In this document: positions 6,074 to 10,124 of the stretch, piece by piece
Numbering within the stretch: position 1 is the stretch's first letter
How the letters are laid out: each line of letters starts with the position of its first letter
NCBI GenBank assembly: GCA_947442095.1
Contig: CANEVG010000100.1
Location: 1 to 10,124, forward strand
Length of the DNA: 10,124 nucleotides
Direction of reading: 5' to 3'
Origin: Sphingomonadaceae bacterium
GTDB taxonomy: Bacteria; Pseudomonadota; Alphaproteobacteria; Sphingomonadales; Sphingomonadaceae
Notes under the pieces: generated by a model
What the model saw: the letters and a program-made list of their open reading frames with translations, nothing else
The model's database searches: none
Told to the model about the DNA's origin: nothing
Translations under genes and position numbers: made by a program

Positions 6074-7639
6074 TCAATTCACCATACGCTGCGCATCGCC
6101 CCAGTATTTTTTGCGCAGTTCCTTCTTGTCCATCTTGCCTGCAGCCGTGCGCGGAATCGAGTCCACAAATTCGATGGATTTCGGGGCCTTGACCCCGCCG
6201 AGTCGCTGCTTGGCATAGGCGATGATCTCCTCTGCCGTGATCCCATCGGCCACCACCGAGGCATGGACCATTTCGCCCCATTTCTCGTGCGGAATGCCGA
6301 ACACCACCGCCTCGCGTACCTGGGTCAGTTCGGTGATCGCGGCCTCGACTTCGGCGGTGAACACGTTGAACCCGCCGGAGACAACCATGTCCTTCTTGCG
6401 GTCGACGATATAGAGGTAGCCGTCCTTATCGAACTTGCCGACATCGCCGGTGTGGTGCCAGCCGAACTTGCGGATCTCGGCGGTCTCTTCGGGCTTCTCG
6501 AAGTAGGAATGTGTCACCAGCGCACCGCGCGCGCAGATCTCGCCCGCCTCGCCCAGTGGCACTTGGTTCCCGTCATCATCGAGCAGCGCTACCTTGATCG
6601 AGCGAGTCGGTTTGCCGCAGGCGGCGAGCTTTTCGGGCGCTTCCACGGCGAAGCGGGCAACGTCCTCGGGCGGGAACCACGCGACGATCATCGGGCATTC
6701 GACCTGGCCATAAGCTTGGCACATGCACGGCCCGAAGATCTCCACGGCCTGCCGCAGCTTTTCCGGGCTGCAGGGCGATCCAACGAGGATGAAGATGCGC
6801 AGGGACGAGTAGTCGTGAATCCCAATCTCGGGGCTGGCGAGGAGTTGGTACAGCGCCGTCGGCGGCAGGTACATGTGCGTGACCTTGTATTCCGCGATCG
6901 TGCGCAGCACCCGCTCGGCATCGAAGCCGGGCAGGATCACCTGCGTCGCGCCAAGGCTCAGAGTGGAGAGCGCAATCGGCCCTGCCGCATGGGTAATCGG
7001 CGCAGAGACCAGCGCGACCGGATTGTCGGTGCGCCCGCCCATGCCATCCGCCGCGGTCTCGATCATTGTGCCCCAGCCAAGGTTGGTCACGTTCGCGCCC
7101 TTCGAGGGACCAGTCGTGCCGCCGGTGGGGAAGATGCCGACCATGTCCATAAGATTGCCGAACGCATCGATCTCGGGCTCGACAAAGTCCGCTGCGCTCA
7201 CCCCAGCCATGAACTCTTCAAGGCTGGGATCATCACCCAGCCGCTGATCGAGGCACACAAAGTGATGCAGCGTGGGGCACAGATCCTTGATTTGCTGGAC
7301 CTCGTCCGCCTTCGAGGAGTGATAGACCATCCATTTCAGCCGCACGTAGTTGATATAGGCGGCATTGGCGTCGATCGCGTTGCGGGTGTTGACCGGGATC
7401 CACTTGCCATTGGCGCGCCACATCGCCAGCACCATCACAAGCAGCATGCCGTCGTTCGGCCCATACATGCCAAGCAGGTCCTGGTTCTCGAACCCGTGCT
7501 TCTGGAGCGCGGCGGCCATGCGCTCGGTCAGCGCCTTGGTTTCGGCGAACGTGAGCTTGAGGCCGCTTTCGGTATCCACGATCGCAAGGCGCGCAGGATC
7601 ACGGTCATGGCCGCGGTCAAAGTAATCAATGGCACGCAT
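6074..7639 (-). CDS. AMP-forming acyl-CoA synthetase (ANL superfamily), candidate aroylacetate/aryl-acid CoA ligase
   Basis: This 521-residue cytoplasmic enzyme activates a carboxylic acid by ATP to an acyl-AMP and then a CoA thioester. Motifs in order are the phosphate loop PTGGTTGPSKG (171-181), YGQVE (310-314; most relatives have YG-TE), TGD at 397-399 with the ribose-binding Asp, the hinge region DRKKDMVVSGG (413-423) and the C-terminal catalytic Lys502 in RTAAGKMDKKEL. Its length is typical. The ATG lies 7 bases after the second GST stop, and a GGGGA-type ribosome binding site sits at the end of that gene, so the two are probably co-transcribed. With an ALDH and a candidate beta-ketoacyl-CoA hydrolase downstream, the likely substrate is an aroylacetic acid such as vanilloylacetate. 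Activation of a cinnamic or benzoic acid is the alternative, which sequence alone cannot exclude. Confidence 0.93.
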   Translation of the reverse strand: MRAIDYFDRGHDRDPARLAIVDTESGLKLTFAETKALTERMAAALQKHGFENQDLLGMYGPNDGMLLVMVLAMWRANGKWIPVNTRNAIDANAAYINYVRLKWMVYHSSKADEVQQIKDLCPTLHHFVCLDQRLGDDPSLEEFMAGVSAADFVEPEIDAFGNLMDMVGIFPTGGTTGPSKGANVTNLGWGTMIETAADGMGGRTDNPVALVSAPITHAAGPIALSTLSLGATQVILPGFDAERVLRTIAEYKVTHMYLPPTALYQLLASPEIGIHDYSSLRIFILVGSPCSPEKLRQAVEIFGPCMCQAYGQVECPMIVAWFPPEDVARFAVEAPEKLAACGKPTRSIKVALLDDDGNQVPLGEAGEICARGALVTHSYFEKPEETAEIRKFGWHHTGDVGKFDKDGYLYIVDRKKDMVVSGGFNVFTAEVEAAITELTQVREAVVFGIPHEKWGEMVHASVVADGITAEEIIAYAKQRLGGVKAPKSIEFVDSIPRTAAGKMDKKELRKKYWGDAQRMVN

Positions 7640-7646
7640 TACGCTG

Positions 7647-8435
7647 TTATCCCCAACGGTTGATTTCAGGGCCAGGCGCCCATGTTCTAGAAGGTTCCGA
7701 TGTGCTGGCCATGGCCCGGGCTGCCAGAAAACAGGGCCGAGCCGCCACGCGCGCCAGCCATGCGCGGGTCAGCGGCGCGCTGGCAAAGGCTTCGGGCCGG
7801 ACCTGTTCCATGCCCCCAAGCCAGCTGCATGTGACCAGATCGGCAATCGAGAACCCGCCCATCAGCCATTCGCGCCCGTCCGCCAGCTTGTCCTCGCAGC
7901 GCTGCACCGCCTGATCGACCTTGGCCTGGCTATCGGCCACCTGCCCTGCATCGATGGCGCCATCGTGCAGCGTCTGCCAGCGCGTGCGCAGATCATCGGA
8001 AACAATCGAGGCCATAAGCGCCGCAAACGCGCCCGCCGGAATGGCGGCGATAACCCCCTGGGAATGCGCCAGATTGCCCAGCAGCGCCGCCGCCGGAGAA
8101 AGCCGCTCGGTGATCTGACGGCACCACATCAGCATGTCCCAACGCGCATATGGATCGCTTGGCTGCAATCCGCAGCCACCCGCCATCTCGTCGAGATACT
8201 GCGCAAGGAACACCGATTCGGTCATCGCCTCGCCGTCCACCACCAGCACCGGACCTTCGCCCTCGATGCCAAGGTCCAGCGCGATGGGTTCGGCAATCCC
8301 GGGCAGCACGTGCCGCGCACCAGTGAGCAGGTCGATGGGCTTGCAGGGAATAGCGAGCCCGCATTCCGCAAGCGCCGCCAGCACGGTCAGCGAAGCGCCG
8401 TTGGGCTCGCCGTGATAGAGCACTGCTTGCACCAT
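7647..8435 (-). CDS. Diverged GST, second subunit of a coupled GST pair (beta-etherase-like)
   Basis: This 262-residue GST has a thioredoxin-like N-domain: YHGEPN-type start, cis-Pro62 in GPVLVV, and the glutathione gamma-glutamyl-binding Glu73-Ser74 in MTES. An all-helical C-domain follows, with the capping-box pattern FSIADLVTCSW. At the active-site turn it keeps Ser15 but has Ala14 where the neighbouring GST and the LigF-like GST have Asn. Its start overlaps the stop of the upstream GST as TGATG, and GGAAGGGA lies 7 bases before the ATG, so the two are made together. Such a pair recalls BaeA/BaeB of Novosphingobium aromaticivorans, a heterodimeric beta-etherase that cleaves the R-configured beta-aryl ether. 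Sharing that role is an inference from arrangement and general resemblance. A stand-alone glutathione lyase that removes GSH from the aryl-glutathione conjugate is the main alternative. Confidence 0.88.
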   Translation of the reverse strand: MVQAVLYHGEPNGASLTVLAALAECGLAIPCKPIDLLTGARHVLPGIAEPIALDLGIEGEGPVLVVDGEAMTESVFLAQYLDEMAGGCGLQPSDPYARWDMLMWCRQITERLSPAAALLGNLAHSQGVIAAIPAGAFAALMASIVSDDLRTRWQTLHDGAIDAGQVADSQAKVDQAVQRCEDKLADGREWLMGGFSIADLVTCSWLGGMEQVRPEAFASAPLTRAWLARVAARPCFLAARAMASTSEPSRTWAPGPEINRWG

Positions 8436-9214
8436 CAGACGATCCCTTCCATGACGAGGTTATAGCGTGCCGATATATCGGTCTTGCCCATCGCCCATGT
8501 TCGCCGCACCGCTTCGCGCTCATAAACCCGCTTGAGCCAGCGCATGATGTTGGGGGTCTTTTCCTTGCTGGCGAGATCAGGCTGCGAGAGCGGCAGCGAA
8601 TAGGTCGAGTTGAAGACGTTGATATCGGCAAGGCTATACGCGTCCGAGCCGACATAGTTGCGCTTGCCCAGCTCTTCCTCCAGCTTGGCAATGCCCAGCG
8701 CCACGCGGCGCCGGCTTTCGGCCATCTCGCTCTCGGAAAAGTCCCCGCTGATCGCCTTGCGCCACGCAATCCGGCGTTCGGGCAACGGAATGCGTTCGAT
8801 CGCGGCAGCCAGCTCCCCAGGGTCGCGCTCGCGCACGCGCGGGCCGACGAACACGCTCCAACCGATCATCGAAAAGCTGGGGCCAAGCCACTGGTCCATG
8901 AATTTCATCCACCAGCGCACCCGCCAGCGGCCTCTGGCATCCGCAGGCATCAATTGCGGCCCAGGAAACGCCGAGTCGACATATTCCATGATCGCGGTGC
9001 TCTCGGTCAGAACGCGGTCCCCCCAAGGTCCGGAATGCGTCATCGCAGGAATCGTGCCCTGCGGGTTGATCGCGAGGTATTCGCTCTTGTGCTGATCGAA
9101 CTGCAGCATGTCGATGTAGTGGCTGGTAAAGGGCACGCCCTTCTCCATCAGCGCCAGCATCGGCTTGCCCGAATTGGCGTTGGGCTCCCAGTGATAGAGC
9201 GTAACCTGAGCCAT
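8435..9214 (-). CDS. LigF-related GST, first gene of the operon and first subunit of the GST pair (beta-etherase-like)
   Basis: This 259-residue cytoplasmic GST has Asn14-Ser15 in EPNANSGK at the glutathione-activating turn, cis-Pro56 in INPQGTIPAM, Glu71-Ser72 in LTEST and YSLADIN as the helix-capping box of the C-terminal domain. The EKTPNIMRWLKRV segment matches the corresponding part of LigF as I remember it (EKTPGLCAWLDRI), as do the FDQH and IGW segments, so it belongs with the LigF-type beta-etherases. These attack the beta-carbon of alpha-keto aryl ethers with glutathione, releasing the phenol. The ATG has GGGAGAGAG about 8 bases upstream and a promoter with a palindrome 40-80 bases away, making it the first gene of the transcript. 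Its stop overlaps the start of the next GST. The family is secure; the stereospecificity and the dependence on its partner cannot be read from sequence. Confidence 0.92.
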   Translation of the reverse strand: MAQVTLYHWEPNANSGKPMLALMEKGVPFTSHYIDMLQFDQHKSEYLAINPQGTIPAMTHSGPWGDRVLTESTAIMEYVDSAFPGPQLMPADARGRWRVRWWMKFMDQWLGPSFSMIGWSVFVGPRVRERDPGELAAAIERIPLPERRIAWRKAISGDFSESEMAESRRRVALGIAKLEEELGKRNYVGSDAYSLADINVFNSTYSLPLSQPDLASKEKTPNIMRWLKRVYEREAVRRTWAMGKTDISARYNLVMEGIV

Positions 9215-9222
9215 GCCTGCTG

Positions 9223-9231
9223 CTCTCTCCC
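9223..9231 (-). promoter_or_regulatory. Ribosome binding site of the first GST gene
   Basis: The minus strand reads GGGAGAGAG 8 bases before the ATG at 9214, a good purine-rich match. It supports this start for the operon's first gene. Confidence 0.6.
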
Positions 9232-9255
9232 GTAGCTGCGCGCCATGCAGTTTTG

Positions 9256-9272
9256 TTAGTAAGGCATACTAA
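9256..9272. promoter_or_regulatory. Palindromic operator candidate over the promoter -10
   Basis: TTAGTA and TACTAA form a perfect 6-bp inverted repeat with a 5-base spacer (AGGCA). It covers most of the -10 box and the expected transcription start. It is AT-rich in a GC-rich region and has the size of a MarR-, TetR- or GntR-type dimer site. A repressor that releases on binding an aromatic intermediate is inferred; no regulator gene lies in the window. Confidence 0.5.
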
Positions 9273-9294
9273 ATCAGCGCAAGACAAGGTTCAA
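9266..9294 (-). promoter_or_regulatory. Sigma70-like promoter of the nine-gene operon
   Basis: The minus strand has TTGAAC (9289-9294) as -35, a 17-base spacer, and TAGTAT (9266-9271) as -10. Each box matches four of six consensus positions and the spacing is ideal. The predicted start near 9259 gives a leader of about 45 bases to the GST ATG. Its position between two gene groups and the overlap with a palindrome support it. Confidence 0.5.
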
Positions 9295-9411
9295 GCGCTT
9301 CTGCCCTGATAGGCACGTGCGACGAGCGCTTACGCCCTGGCGACCCCGCACGCTAAGTGCTGCGGAGCGCCCGAATTTCACGTGGTGACACGCCTTCGCG
9401 CGCGCAGGGGG

Positions 9412-9783
9412 TCAGCGCGCGGCCATGCTCCAGCGCCACAGGCCGTCATGCCCTGAAAGCGGCGCGGCCAGCCGTGCCTCGCTAGCACGGCGCAGACCAT
9501 CGGCTTCGAGCAGGCCGCGCAGCACGGTCCAGTCGCTCCAGCGCGTCAGACCCTCGATCAACCCCGCGCCCGCAACGGCCTGATGCACGGCGCGCAGCGG
9601 CGTGGTCGCAAGATCGATCCGCTGCACAGCGGCAGCGCCGCGCGCATAGTCTGCCGATTCGGCCAGACGGCTGTCGAACACCAGCAGCGCCGGAACCGCC
9701 GCCGCTCCGGCCGCTACCGGAATAGCTACCGCCGCGCCTGCCAGTACCGATCCTCTGAGAAGCCCTCGTCGCGTCGTCCGCAT
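9412..9783 (-). CDS. Small Tat-exported protein of unknown function
   Basis: This 123-residue protein starts with a twin-arginine signal: TTRRGLLR with Arg5-Arg6, a hydrophobic stretch at about 11-27, and an alanine-rich probable cleavage site near 26-29. The mature part of about 95 residues, rich in Ala, Arg and Leu, has no motif I recognise and no cysteines. Its C-terminus carries GHDGLWRWSM, with three of its tryptophans in the last half of the protein. The start overlaps the stop of the cytochrome c gene as TGATG, with GGGAAGG about 8 bases upstream, so the two are co-translated. Tat export suggests a folded or cofactor-bound protein, or one exported together with a partner. An accessory subunit of a periplasmic redox enzyme encoded further right is possible, but this is inference. 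Confidence 0.7.
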   Translation of the reverse strand: MRTTRRGLLRGSVLAGAAVAIPVAAGAAAVPALLVFDSRLAESADYARGAAAVQRIDLATTPLRAVHQAVAGAGLIEGLTRWSDWTVLRGLLEADGLRRASEARLAAPLSGHDGLWRWSMAAR

Positions 9784-10124
9784 CAGCCCGCCTTCCCGAG
9801 GTACTTCGAGACCGCCTGCAGTTCGGCGTCGGTCACGTCCACGCGCGTCTGTGCCGGCATCGCGCCCTTGCCCACGCGCACCACGCTCTTCACATAATCT
9901 GCGGTCAAATCGGTGCGGTTAGCGAGCATGCCCTTGTCAGGCGTCTCGCCCATCATCATCCGCTGCTTGGTGAGCAGGTTCGTGCCCATGCCGCCCAAAA
10001 GATGGCAATAGCCGCAGTGGACTTCGAAAAGCACCTTGCCGTCGCCGCCGGGCGTCAGCCGGTCACCGGTAGGCGGCTCGGGCCGCAGCATATAGGGCGG
10101 CATCATCATGGGAGGGCCCGGAGG
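9783..10124 (-). CDS. c-type cytochrome, C-terminal part (5' end outside window)
   Basis: A class I cytochrome c domain has the heme site CGYCH (Cys32, Cys35, His36, counted from the ATG at 10109) and a likely sixth ligand Met84 in KGAMPAQ, followed by the usual C-terminal helix. The reading frame stays open to the right edge as PPGPP followed by Met-Met-Met-Pro-Pro. No ribosome binding site or signal peptide precedes the ATG at 10109. The gene therefore probably starts beyond the window, with a Pro/Met-rich linker joining this domain to a signal peptide or another domain. The protein should be periplasmic or membrane-tethered. It could accept electrons from the PQQ dehydrogenase encoded downstream, or serve a separate oxidoreductase to the right; neither can be shown here. 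Confidence 0.85.
   Translation of the reverse strand, partial: PPGPPMMMPPYMLRPEPPTGDRLTPGGDGKVLFEVHCGYCHLLGGMGTNLLTKQRMMMGETPDKGMLANRTDLTADYVKSVVRVGKGAMPAQTRVDVTDAELQAVSKYLGKAG

Noticed and set aside
5879..7663. Long plus-strand open frame of 594 codons opposite the acyl-CoA synthetase
   Set aside because: The opposite strand carries every ANL motif in order. The plus-strand product has no recognisable domain, and the frame runs across the PQQ dehydrogenase start and the intergenic gap.
7629..8465. Plus-strand open frame of 278 codons opposite the second GST
   Set aside because: Arg/His/Gln-rich shadow of a real GST with conserved motifs; no domain seen.
9300..9411. Intrinsic terminator after the Tat-protein gene
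   Set aside because: Several short GC-rich stems (for example CGTG/CACG at about 9381-9392 and CGCC/GGCG near 9330-9339) exist, but none has a stable stem followed by a T-tract on the minus strand.
1..10124. Mobile elements, tRNA or rRNA genes, CRISPR arrays, long repeats
   Set aside because: No transposase or integrase, no cloverleaf or rRNA-like stretch, and no regularly spaced repeats were seen on either strand.

Overview
The window looks like chromosomal or accessory DNA of a sphingomonad-type alphaproteobacterium (Novosphingobium, Sphingobium or Erythrobacter-like). This is inferred from the high GC content, the tightly packed genes and the three glutathione S-transferases (GSTs) of the LigF/beta-etherase kind. 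No tool or database was used, so the taxon is an inference. Every supported gene lies on the minus strand; the large plus-strand ORFs are antisense shadows.

Layout, read in the direction of transcription (high to low coordinates). A first block at the right edge holds the C-terminal part of a c-type cytochrome (9783 to the edge) and a small Tat-exported protein of unknown function (9412-9783), joined by a stop/start overlap. A 197-base intergenic region follows, with a good sigma70-like promoter (9266-9294) whose -10 is covered by a perfect palindrome (9256-9272). Downstream is an apparently co-directional run of nine genes: two GSTs (8435-9214 and 7647-8435, overlapping by one base), an acyl-CoA synthetase (6074-7639), a periplasmic PQQ/heme c alcohol dehydrogenase (3874-5991), an aldehyde dehydrogenase (2377-3801), a metal-dependent amidohydrolase (1420-2292), a small DUF442-like phosphatase-fold protein (945-1409), a short-chain dehydrogenase (196-945) and the start of a third, LigF-like GST (1-188, cut by the left edge).

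Together the genes read as a complete route from a lignin-type beta-aryl ether to an aromatic acid. The SDR could oxidise the C-alpha alcohol and the GSTs could cleave the beta-ether with glutathione. The hydroxypropiophenone product (beta-hydroxypropiovanillone, HPV) could then be oxidised by the PQQ dehydrogenase to an aldehyde and by the ALDH to an aroylacetic acid. The synthetase could activate that acid as its CoA thioester, and the amidohydrolase could split the beta-ketoacyl-CoA to aromatic acid plus acetyl-CoA. Each enzyme family is seen in the sequence. The substrates and the order of steps are inferred from operon content and from known beta-aryl ether metabolism of Sphingobium SYK-6 and Novosphingobium.

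The most notable points are the use of a quinohemoprotein with a lanthanide-type Asp-x-Asp motif in such an operon, the coupled and diverged GST pair (possibly an obligate heterodimer), the shortened phosphatase loop of the DUF442-like protein, and the operator-like palindrome on the promoter. No RNA genes, insertion sequences, CRISPR arrays or attachment sites were seen.
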